The notes below the pieces were generated by a model. The model was not told where the DNA came from and did not search any database. It saw nothing but the letters and a program-made list of their open reading frames with translations. A DNA stretch of 10,185 bases from an uncultured Candidatus Saccharibacteria bacterium (lineage in GTDB: Bacteria; Patescibacteriota; Saccharimonadia; Saccharimonadales; Saccharimonadaceae), in NCBI GenBank assembly GCA_946185175.1, contig CAMHIH010000023.1, forward strand, positions 1 through 10,185, given 5' to 3'. The translations under genes and the position numbers were made by a program. This document shows, in pieces, positions 1 through 5,673 of this stretch. Within the stretch, counting starts at the first letter, position 1; every line of letters begins with the position of its first letter.

Positions 1-166
1 AAGCATCAAGCACTTTCGCGTCCGCAAGATAACTGCGAATCTGGTTAAATATCGCCATCCTTTCGCGCTCGCCCATCGGTTGAGTGATGCCCTTGTTATT
101 TGGTGTATCGATTATACGACCGCCCAATGCGCCAGATACAATCCTAAGTTGCGTTTTTCCGCGCAT
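1..166 (-). CDS. rsmD: RsmD-type 16S rRNA m2G966 methyltransferase, N-terminal part
   Basis: Fifty-five codons are visible before the gene leaves the window at its 3' side. The peptide has the start of the RsmD family: a strand with LRIVSGALGGRIID (residues 7-20), then a Pro-containing loop, GERERMAIFNQI (residues 32-43, equivalent to the RVREALFN helix), and VLDA at the edge, which normally leads into the FAGSG SAM-binding loop. The family methylates guanine 966 of 16S rRNA (E. coli numbering) during assembly of the small subunit, using S-adenosylmethionine. The ATG at 166 is chosen because a strong Shine-Dalgarno sequence precedes it. The gene overlaps the end of the PLC-like gene by 23 bp, so it is probably the third cistron after recG. 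A recG-rsmD neighbourhood is common in bacteria. The catalytic NPPY motif lies outside the window, so the assignment rests on the N-terminus alone. Confidence 0.82.
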   Translation of the reverse strand, partial: MRGKTQLRIVSGALGGRIIDTPNNKGITQPMGERERMAIFNQIRSYLADAKVLDA

Positions 167-998
167 GCTGTTTGCCCTCCTTTTCGTTTGCCTCAATTAT
201 ACACGCTGCCCACGCTAATGTAATAGCGCGAATTATCTCTGGAATTAAAACCTCATGTGTTTCGACGACCAGTTGAGTATTCCAGCCATTCTCCAAAAAA
301 CGATCATACATCTTGAGCGCAGTTATGCGTTCGAGCGCATCATAAAAAGACTTCTCTACGTCAGCTTTCTGAATATCGCTACGTTTGAAATTTTTTGGCG
401 CCATCTTTTTATATGGCACAGCCGCAATCGTATACGCCACGCCATATTCAAAGGCGATATGCTTAGTCATCACGCCACCAGCCCCCAAATATAGCCAGTT
501 GTTGCGAATGGTTTGCGCTAAGTTATCTCCCCGCATGATACCCTTGATTTTGACGCCAAATAATCTCGCGTAATCTTTATCAGTCATCAATTCATCAACG
601 ACGCGACGGAAGGGATAATGGTGTGCCGGCGTTAAACCGTCCGTAATCGCGTGCGCCATCCAAGCCGCCTCGAACGAGGCTCGCACCTTGTCATGTTTGA
701 TGAGCGCTTGCACGAGGTTATAGTGATGATTTTGGATTAACGCGATTAACCTCCCATCATCATTATTTGGCTCGATAAAATGATCTGGGTCATCCTTGCC
801 AGGAGATTTTCGCTTCAGGCCGTCTGGCCCGCGCGAACCTTCAAAATGCAGAATATTTGTAATATTCGGAAAATCAATGGAGGCAATTGGCATATTTTTC
901 GCGATTAGCCAACGAGCCGTCCGATCAAGTTTTTGATGGACGCCCATTAATTCACCAGAATGATTCGAATTCTCTATGATTCCTAGTGCTGCGTACAT
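144..998 (-). CDS. Zinc-dependent phospholipase C-like protein, no signal peptide
   Basis: The 284-aa all-helical protein carries the metal-ligand pattern of the zinc-dependent phospholipase C / S1-P1 nuclease fold: His21 in an early helix, Asp72/His73 in a DPDH loop, His91-His92, then H-x3-D-x3-P-x-H at 116-126 (HAITDGLTPAH) and H-x3-E at 180-184 (HIAFE). Bacillus cereus PLC has the same H-x3-D-x3-P-x-H (HYLGDVNQPMH) and a later H-x3-E. Known members hydrolyse phospholipid head groups or nucleic acid with three zinc ions and are normally secreted. Here no signal peptide or membrane segment is seen, and the N-terminal Trp that ligates zinc in mature PLC is absent. The start overlaps the recG stop as TAATG, implying coupled translation. 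A second in-frame ATG at 947 (Met18) follows GGTGA at 4 nt and would place the first His at residue 4. The stop is TAG. The fold is fairly secure, but the substrate is unknown. Confidence 0.72.
   Translation of the reverse strand: MYAALGIIENSNHSGELMGVHQKLDRTARWLIAKNMPIASIDFPNITNILHFEGSRGPDGLKRKSPGKDDPDHFIEPNNDDGRLIALIQNHHYNLVQALIKHDKVRASFEAAWMAHAITDGLTPAHHYPFRRVVDELMTDKDYARLFGVKIKGIMRGDNLAQTIRNNWLYLGAGGVMTKHIAFEYGVAYTIAAVPYKKMAPKNFKRSDIQKADVEKSFYDALERITALKMYDRFLENGWNTQLVVETHEVLIPEIIRAITLAWAACIIEANEKEGKQHARKNAT
176..182 (-). promoter_or_regulatory. Shine-Dalgarno site of rsmD
   Basis: On the minus strand AAGGAGG lies 9 nt before the rsmD ATG and is a perfect anti-SD match. It sits inside the last codons of the PLC-like gene, fixes the rsmD start at 166 and shows that this genome does use SD-led initiation for internal cistrons. 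Confidence 0.85.
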
Positions 999-2995
999 TA
1001 ATTCAAAGTAGTTAGGCGTTGATATTTGCGCACCGCGGCGCTTAACTCTTTATATTCTAGCACATCGCGCCCTTGCTTAATGAATTCCTTGACGAGTTGG
1101 TCAGCTCTGTGCACTAGTTTCGTGTCTGTAATTGTTGCAATTCGGAGATCCAGTGCGCCATGTTGTAATGAGCCATATATCTCGCCCGGTCCACGTAGCT
1201 TCAAGTCCACTTCAGCCAAATAAAAGCCGTCTTGCGAGCTTTCGATTTCACGCAATCGACGCGACGGAGCGTCCTTCGAATTAACTAGATAGCAATATGA
1301 AGCGGCGGAGCCACGACCGACACGACCGCGCAATTGATGCAGCTGCGATAAGCCATATTGATCAGCATCAGCAATCGCCATTACCGTCGCATTCGGCACA
1401 TTGACTCCGACTTCCACGACAGTAGTACTAACCAAAATATCAATCTCGCCGCTCGAGAACAAAGTCATTACCTCGTCCTTTTCCGCAGGTTTCATTTTGC
1501 CATGCAATAAACCAACATTATAATCTGGATACTTTTGAGCGATTCGCTTATATTCTTTTTTGACGGACGAAAGTTCGCTCGCATTGGACTCATCAATTTT
1601 CTTACAAATGTAGTATACCTGATGTTTTTGAGCGAGTTCCTTTTCTATATCGCGCCACATCTGCTCTTGCGCCTTCTGGGCAACAACCTTTGTAGTAATA
1701 GGCTGACGGCCGGCCGGCAATTCGTCCAAAATCGAAACTGCCAAATCACCGAAAATCGTTAATTGCAATGAACGCGGTATTGGCGTCGCGGTCATCGATA
1801 ATAAGTGCGGCATTGTGTGGGCTTTAGCTAATAACTTTTGACGCTGCGCCACACCAAAACGATGCTGTTCGTCAATTATTGCAAGGCCAAGATTTTTAAA
1901 TTCAGTATCATCGGTAATTAGCGCATGGGTGCCAATTACTAAATCGACCTCTCCGGCCTTGATGTGTTTTTTGAGCTCTTCTTTATGCTTGGTTGACCCC
2001 GTTAGCAACGCAATTTTTAGTTCTCCACCGAATGTTTTCGAGAGCGACTCAGCGTGCTGCGTCGCCAACACTTCAGTCGGCGCCATGAGAGCCGTCTGCA
2101 TCCCGGCTTTGGCCGCAATATATGCACTGAGCGCCGCCACCATCGTTTTACCGGAGCCGACATCGCCCTGTAAAAGGCGATTCATTGGCGTCTCTTGCGC
2201 CATGTCCTGAATAATTTCCCATGTCGCGCGCCGCTGAGCATTCGTCAATTTGAACGGCAAGCCCGCAATCAGTCGCTTCAGTGATTCAATATCCGCTTTA
2301 ATTGGCGTTGTTTTTAGTTTTTCGTTTTGCTGTCGGTTCAAACGCGAGGCCAATAAAAGACAGAATAATTCCTCAGTGGCAAGATAATCGCGGCCATCTT
2401 TTGCCATTTTTTCATCTTCGGGAAAATGGACGTTCAGTAGCGCCTCCGCGCGGCCGGGAAAGATAGGAATCATATCCGGCGTTAGAGCAATTTGATTTTC
2501 AATTGCCTTAATGAATTTTTTGAAATCTTGCGATTTAAGCGTTCCGCGAGCTGGATAGACCGGTTGCAGTTCGTCGGTATTGATCTTCTCTACATCATCA
2601 GCCACATTGACTGCTGGATTCATAATCTGATAGCGGCCATACGAAAACTCCATCTTGCCCGTAAAATAATAATCTTTATCAGTATTTAGTTGTTTTACGC
2701 GATATGGCTGATTAAACCATATTGCCCGAATTGCGCCAGAGTCATCGCGAAGTGCAGCTTCAACTATTGTCAGCCCGCGTCCCTTGCGACTGAGCTTAAC
2801 ATCAGAAACCTTTGCTTTGATAGTAACCTGCCCCGGTCGTAGGTCGGTAATTTTTTGTGCCTGCTGAAAATTTTCATAAGTACGCGGTAAATAATAGATA
2901 AGGTCGCGCAAAGAGAAGATGCCCGCTTTATGCATGAGCTCGGCGGTTTTTGGCCCAATTCCTTTCACATCCTCCACGGGCGAAGCTAAATCCAT
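998..2995 (-). CDS. recG: ATP-dependent DNA helicase RecG
   Basis: This 665-aa protein is a full-length RecG, near the family's usual 670-690 aa. RecG is a monomeric double-strand translocase that reverses stalled replication forks and branch-migrates Holliday junctions. Visible parts are an N-terminal helix-hairpin-helix-like stretch (VKGIGPKTAELMHKAGI, 10-26), the OB-fold wedge domain (about 55-130), Walker A GDVGSGKT at 277-284, APTEVLA at 305-311, the Walker B box DEQH at 375-378, motif III SMTATPIPRSL at 400-410, VVEVGVNVPNA at 526-536, motif VI QLRGRVGRG at 554-562 and the TRG-region motif LKLRGPGEIYGSLQHG at 598-613. All catalytic residues are present. It is the first gene of a leftward operon followed by the PLC-like gene and rsmD. 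Its ATG lies directly behind a -10-like box without an SD, so leaderless translation is likely. The stop is TAA. Confidence 0.97.
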   Translation of the reverse strand: MDLASPVEDVKGIGPKTAELMHKAGIFSLRDLIYYLPRTYENFQQAQKITDLRPGQVTIKAKVSDVKLSRKGRGLTIVEAALRDDSGAIRAIWFNQPYRVKQLNTDKDYYFTGKMEFSYGRYQIMNPAVNVADDVEKINTDELQPVYPARGTLKSQDFKKFIKAIENQIALTPDMIPIFPGRAEALLNVHFPEDEKMAKDGRDYLATEELFCLLLASRLNRQQNEKLKTTPIKADIESLKRLIAGLPFKLTNAQRRATWEIIQDMAQETPMNRLLQGDVGSGKTMVAALSAYIAAKAGMQTALMAPTEVLATQHAESLSKTFGGELKIALLTGSTKHKEELKKHIKAGEVDLVIGTHALITDDTEFKNLGLAIIDEQHRFGVAQRQKLLAKAHTMPHLLSMTATPIPRSLQLTIFGDLAVSILDELPAGRQPITTKVVAQKAQEQMWRDIEKELAQKHQVYYICKKIDESNASELSSVKKEYKRIAQKYPDYNVGLLHGKMKPAEKDEVMTLFSSGEIDILVSTTVVEVGVNVPNATVMAIADADQYGLSQLHQLRGRVGRGSAASYCYLVNSKDAPSRRLREIESSQDGFYLAEVDLKLRGPGEIYGSLQHGALDLRIATITDTKLVHRADQLVKEFIKQGRDVLEYKELSAAVRKYQRLTTLN

Positions 2996-3007
2996 GTCTA
3001 TATTTTA
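2996..3007 (-). promoter_or_regulatory. Predicted leaderless promoter of recG (-10 box)
   Basis: On the minus strand TAAAAT (3007-3002) is followed by 6 nt (ATAGAC) and the recG ATG. Transcription would start at the A of the ATG. No SD fits in the gap, and no good -35 is seen at 16-18 bp, where the upstream DNA is already coding sequence of the diverging gene. Confidence 0.55.
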
Positions 3008-3010
3008 CCG

Positions 3011-3022
3011 TATAATAAGAGT
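3011..3022 (+). promoter_or_regulatory. Predicted leaderless promoter of the MBL-fold gene (-10 box)
   Basis: A perfect TATAAT at 3011-3016 is followed by AAGAGT and then the ATG at 3023, again exactly 6 nt. The box is only 3 bp from the oppositely directed recG -10 box, so the two polymerase sites exclude each other. No clear -35 is seen. Confidence 0.62.
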
Positions 3023-3652
3023 ATGAAGATTAGAAAACTCGAACACTCGGGAATTATCATTGAAGACAACGGGCGCGCCGTTATCTTTGACCCTATCGAG
3101 ATAGAAAACTCCCTACCGGAGTACGAAAATATTGACGCAATCATTATCACTCATGGACACAGCGACCATCTACAAATGCAGGATGTTATGGAAGTTGCGG
3201 CTCATAACCCAAGTGCAAAGATCCTTTGCCCAGAAGATTGCTTGGCGAATTTTAACAACACTAACCTCAGCGCCGAAGCGGTCGTTCCTGGCCAAAAGCT
3301 CGTTGTTGGCAACTTTAATTTAACCTTCTTCGGCGGAAAGCATGCTCAAATTTTCCCAGGACAGGAGATGTGCGATAATCTTGGCTGTATCGTAAATGGA
3401 ATTTTCGCTAATCCTGGCGACTCACTCGACGTACCGCCATTAGCCATAAAAGTACTCTGCGTCGCACTATCCGCGCCATGGCTGAAATCCCATGAAGCAG
3501 TTGAGTTTATTAACAATGTAAAGCCGGAAGTCGTCATACCGATCCACGACGCGCTAGTCTCAAGAATAGGTAAAGAGATTTATCGTAATGTCCTCAAAAA
3601 GGCGGACAGAGAGTTCCGCTTTTTGGAGCCCGGCCAGGAATTCGAGATTTAA
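3023..3652 (+). CDS. Metallo-beta-lactamase-fold hydrolase, UlaG-like
   Basis: This 209-aa protein belongs to the metal-dependent hydrolase branch typified by UlaG (COG2220-like). The N-terminus reads KLEHSGIIIEDNGRAVIFDP (residues 5-24), the usual opening strand pair with IDP-type turn. The metal ligands are all visible: THGHSDH at 43-49 (His44, His46, Asp48, His49), His107 in GGKH, Asp133 in NPGDS and His175 in IPIHD. It is thus expected to be an active, cytoplasmic two-metal hydrolase. UlaG itself opens ascorbate-6-phosphate lactone, but relatives act on many phosphoester, lactone or RNA substrates, so the substrate cannot be named. The gene stands alone on the plus strand. It starts directly after a TATAAT box with no SD, and its TAA shares the palindrome TTAA with the stop of the converging trmD, a 4-bp overlap. 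Confidence 0.88.
   Translation: MKIRKLEHSGIIIEDNGRAVIFDPIEIENSLPEYENIDAIIITHGHSDHLQMQDVMEVAAHNPSAKILCPEDCLANFNNTNLSAEAVVPGQKLVVGNFNLTFFGGKHAQIFPGQEMCDNLGCIVNGIFANPGDSLDVPPLAIKVLCVALSAPWLKSHEAVEFINNVKPEVVIPIHDALVSRIGKEIYRNVLKKADREFRFLEPGQEFEI
3596..3624 (-). terminator. Intrinsic terminator of hrcA-grpE-trmD, inside the converging gene
   Basis: The hairpin GCGGA (3602-3606) / TCCGC (3615-3619) has an 8-nt loop and is flanked by A5 at 3596-3600 and T5 at 3620-3624, with one bulged G at 3601. Read leftward it lies 25 nt past the trmD stop and ends in five U residues, the place and shape expected of a Rho-independent terminator. It is built from codons near residues 191-201 of the MBL-fold protein (KKADREFRF). 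Read rightward it could also cause some early termination of that gene. Confidence 0.6.
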
Positions 3653-4308
3653 TCTTCGGCGGGCTTAGTCGGCGCATTCTCGGCGCGCCAGGTCGCAATT
3701 GCGCCATGATTACCGGAGAGTAAAATCTCCGGTACTTTCATGCCGCGAAATTCTGCTGGTTTAGTATATTGTGGATACTCATAATTATCGCCATCACTAA
3801 AGCTTTCAATTTCCGCCGATTGCTCACCGCCGAGCACGCCCGGGATTAAGCGAACAATGCTATCGATTACTGCCATAGTCGGAATCTCGCCGCCAGTAAG
3901 GATGAATTTACCAATACATATTTGATGATCGACTAGAGTCAGAATGCGTTCATCGTAACCTTCATAGTGGGGGCAAATAAAAATATAATTCTTGCCCGCC
4001 GTCGCATACTTTTGTGCATCGGCCTGCTCCCAGAGTTTTCCCTTTGGCGTCATAAGGACAACTTCGGCGTCCGGATTACTTTGCTTTGCATGCTCTACCG
4101 CCGCAAAAATCGGCTCGACTCTTAAGAGCATGCCATCGCCGCCACCGTATGGCGTATCATCAACCTGATGGCGTGGCCCCAGGCCGAAATCGCGCAAATT
4201 AATATAATCAAATTGCACCAATTGGCGATCCTGCGCTTTCCAGAGCATCGAAGTGCCAAAAACTTTTTCGAACATCTCTGGGAAAAGACTAATAATCGTA
4301 AATTTCAT
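3649..4308 (-). CDS. trmD: tRNA (guanine37-N1)-methyltransferase TrmD, short C-terminus
   Basis: TrmD transfers a methyl group from S-adenosylmethionine to G37 next to the anticodon and so prevents +1 frameshifting. The 219-aa protein shows the SPOUT trefoil-knot motifs: DDTPYGGGDGM (50-60), ICPHYEGYDERI (111-122), IGKFILTGGE (132-141), RLIPGVLG (153-160), then SFSDG with the likely catalytic Asp172, YPQYTKPAEFRGMKVPE (178-194) and LLSGNH (196-201). Two things are odd. The usual CG[RH]YEG has Pro113 instead of Gly. The protein also stops just after IATWR, about 25 residues short of the common 240-255-aa length, where the stop overlaps the converging gene. The ATG overlaps the grpE stop as TAATG with no SD, implying reinitiation. 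The standard rpsP-rimM-trmD-rplS setting is lost: the gene sits third in a heat-shock operon. Confidence 0.95.
   Translation of the reverse strand: MKFTIISLFPEMFEKVFGTSMLWKAQDRQLVQFDYINLRDFGLGPRHQVDDTPYGGGDGMLLRVEPIFAAVEHAKQSNPDAEVVLMTPKGKLWEQADAQKYATAGKNYIFICPHYEGYDERILTLVDHQICIGKFILTGGEIPTMAVIDSIVRLIPGVLGGEQSAEIESFSDGDNYEYPQYTKPAEFRGMKVPEILLSGNHGAIATWRAENAPTKPAED
3711..3734 (+). terminator. Possible terminator of the MBL-fold gene, inside trmD
   Basis: A perfect 9-bp inverted repeat, TACCGGAGA (3711-3719) and TCTCCGGTA (3726-3734) with loop GTAAAA, lies about 60 nt past the stop of the rightward gene. Only CTTTC follows, so the U-tract is poor. It encodes the conserved VPEILL segment of TrmD, so the symmetry could be incidental to coding. 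Confidence 0.3.
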
Positions 4309-4898
4309 TATTTTTTAGTTACTTTCACGAATGCCGGTCGAATCACATTGCCCTGATAATAGTAGCCCGCCTGCAGCGTCTCGGCGATTACTTCCTGGTT
4401 CCCATCGCCCTCAACACTAGTAGCAAAGTGAAGTTCTGGATCAAAGCTTGCCCCTACAGCAGTGTCGATCTTATCTATACCCAACGTACTCAAAGTTTTC
4501 GCAAAAGTCTTAGCAAGTGGCGCCATAGTTTCTGGCTGGGCCGCTACAGCACGATCGAAATCATCAATTAATGGCAAGATTTTTTTGACGGTTTTCTCTT
4601 CTATAGCTTTACCATACAACTCTTTTTGCGCCTCGGTCTGGCGGCGAAAATTCTCAAAGTCTGCCCGCGTGCGCTGTAAGTCGTTGGTTAATTCCTCGAT
4701 TTTAGCCTCAAGCTCTTTAATGCGCTTACCCGGATTATCTTTACCGCGCGCAATATTTGTTGCAACTTCTGCAACATCCAATACTTCCTCGCCGATTTGT
4801 TCATCTGTTACTGCTTTTTGCGCACCCTTCGTTTTAGATTCGGCATTACTATATTCGGTTTTATTCGGTTCGTTAAAATCTTGATCTTCACTATTCAT
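4308..4898 (-). CDS. grpE: Nucleotide exchange factor GrpE
   Basis: GrpE dimers release ADP from DnaK and so drive the Hsp70 cycle. This 196-aa protein has the family plan: a charged, low-complexity N-terminal tail (1-56), a long coiled-coil helix (about 57-90, KELEAKIEELTNDLQRTR and onward), the signature region DFENFRRQTEAQKELYGKAI (80-99) leading into KILPLIDDFDRAV (106-118), and the C-terminal beta domain with FDPELHFA (152-159) and GYYYQGNVIRPAFVKV (178-193). It overlaps hrcA by 8 bp and is led by a good SD, so it is the second cistron of the hrcA operon and should be induced with it. dnaK and dnaJ, which often follow, are not here; trmD follows instead. Confidence 0.97.
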   Translation of the reverse strand: MNSEDQDFNEPNKTEYSNAESKTKGAQKAVTDEQIGEEVLDVAEVATNIARGKDNPGKRIKELEAKIEELTNDLQRTRADFENFRRQTEAQKELYGKAIEEKTVKKILPLIDDFDRAVAAQPETMAPLAKTFAKTLSTLGIDKIDTAVGASFDPELHFATSVEGDGNQEVIAETLQAGYYYQGNVIRPAFVKVTKK

Positions 4899-5628
4899 AA
4901 ATAATCTCCTCTAACATTAAGCCAGCATGGCGTACTAGTGACATGACGCGCCGGTATGATTGCCTAGTTGGGCCGAGCACGCCAATATAACTGCGATCAG
5001 AATACGGCGAACGGAAGCGTGAAATCACTAGCGACACATTGGAAGTCTTACCGACGGGATTTTCAGTGCCAATATATACGTTTATCGCTTCATTCGGCTG
5101 AACTTCGCGTAGCCAGGGTTTAATATTGTCGAGCAATTGCCCCACCGCCTGCACTTGTGCTGCTTGCGCAAATTCTGGCTGGGCAAACAAATTACTAAAG
5201 CCGGAAATGTATAGCTGATCGCCCAGCGTGGCGAGACCGAGATTACCGGTCAATTCTACGAGGCTATCCACTGCGGCGCGAACAGCATAATCTACGCGCG
5301 TCTGCGACTGAATGCGAGTTGCCAATGCTCGCGTTGTGCGGTCGACGTGTCCTTCATCGACTTCTTTTTTGTTCTTTGGCTCATGATCAATTTTTTCTTG
5401 CAAAGAATTTACGTAGAGCCGATAGCCGGCATCGGTCGGGATACGACCGGCCGAAGTGTGCGGTTGCATAAGGTAGCCCATCTGCTCGAGCTTCCCCATT
5501 TCGGCGCGAATAGTGGCCGACGAGACGTCGAATAGCTTGGCTAGCGTAACGCTACCGACAGGCGTAGCTAGCTCAGCATACTCCTCAATAATTGCATACA
5601 AGATTTGCTTTTGACGTTCAGTCATCAT
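4891..5628 (-). CDS. hrcA: Heat-shock repressor HrcA, shortened form
   Basis: HrcA represses chaperone genes by binding the CIRCE inverted repeat and is kept active by chaperones. The 245-aa product has the N-terminal winged helix (1-75: TERQKQILYAIIEEYAE, then VSSATIRAEMGKLEQMGYL, then PHTSAGRIPTDAGYR) and the C-terminal GAF-like part with GFSNLFAQPEF (143-153), VYIGTEN (184-190) and YIGVLGPTRQSYRRVMSLV (214-232). Usual HrcA proteins have about 340 residues. Here about 90-100 are missing between the DNA-binding domain and the GAF-like part, replaced by a charged linker (about 78-100). The protein otherwise reads as intact, so this looks like a compact natural variant. It leads the operon hrcA-grpE-trmD. 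The ATG at 5628 sits 6 nt behind a -10 box with no SD; a second ATG follows at once at 5625. The CIRCE-like site upstream implies autoregulation. Confidence 0.94.
   Translation of the reverse strand: MMTERQKQILYAIIEEYAELATPVGSVTLAKLFDVSSATIRAEMGKLEQMGYLMQPHTSAGRIPTDAGYRLYVNSLQEKIDHEPKNKKEVDEGHVDRTTRALATRIQSQTRVDYAVRAAVDSLVELTGNLGLATLGDQLYISGFSNLFAQPEFAQAAQVQAVGQLLDNIKPWLREVQPNEAINVYIGTENPVGKTSNVSLVISRFRSPYSDRSYIGVLGPTRQSYRRVMSLVRHAGLMLEEIIYE
4899..4912 (-). promoter_or_regulatory. Shine-Dalgarno site of grpE
   Basis: On the minus strand AGAGGAGA lies upstream of the grpE ATG, with AGGAG (4910-4906) separated from it by the 7-nt stretch ATTATTT. It lies within the last codons of hrcA, decides the start at 4898, and contrasts with the SD-less hrcA start. 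Confidence 0.85.
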
Positions 5629-5634
5629 GCTTAA

Positions 5635-5663
5635 ATTGTATTACTTTTAGCACTCGTTGGCAA
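5635..5663 (-). promoter_or_regulatory. hrcA promoter, sigma70-type and leaderless
   Basis: Reading leftward, TTGCCA (5663-5658) matches the -35 consensus at five of six positions, the spacer is 17 bp, and TACAAT (5640-5635) is the -10. Six nt (TTAAGC) then lead to the ATG at 5628, so the predicted +1 is the start codon itself. This is the best-formed promoter in the window and overlaps the CIRCE-like operator. Confidence 0.75.
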
Positions 5664-5673
5664 GGTCTGCTAG
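5647..5673. promoter_or_regulatory. CIRCE-like HrcA operator
   Basis: TTAGCACTC (5647-5655), a 9-bp spacer and GTCTGCTAG (5665-5673) match the CIRCE layout TTAGCACTC-N9-GAGTGCTAA: the first half is perfect and the second matches at six of nine positions. The perfect half lies in the promoter spacer close to the -10, and the -35 lies in the N9 gap. HrcA bound here would block polymerase. The imperfect half overlaps the TAG stop of the upstream gene, which may explain why it has drifted. Confidence 0.85.

Noticed and set aside
255..573. Plus-strand open frames opposite the PLC-like gene, and similar small frames opposite recG, grpE, hrcA, lepA and metK
   Set aside because: They lie entirely within genes with clear family motifs, show no start signals or recognisable products, and look like antisense shadows.
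2770..2958. Small minus-strand frame inside recG, out of frame with it
   Set aside because: It overlaps the RecG wedge domain in another frame and has no initiation signal.
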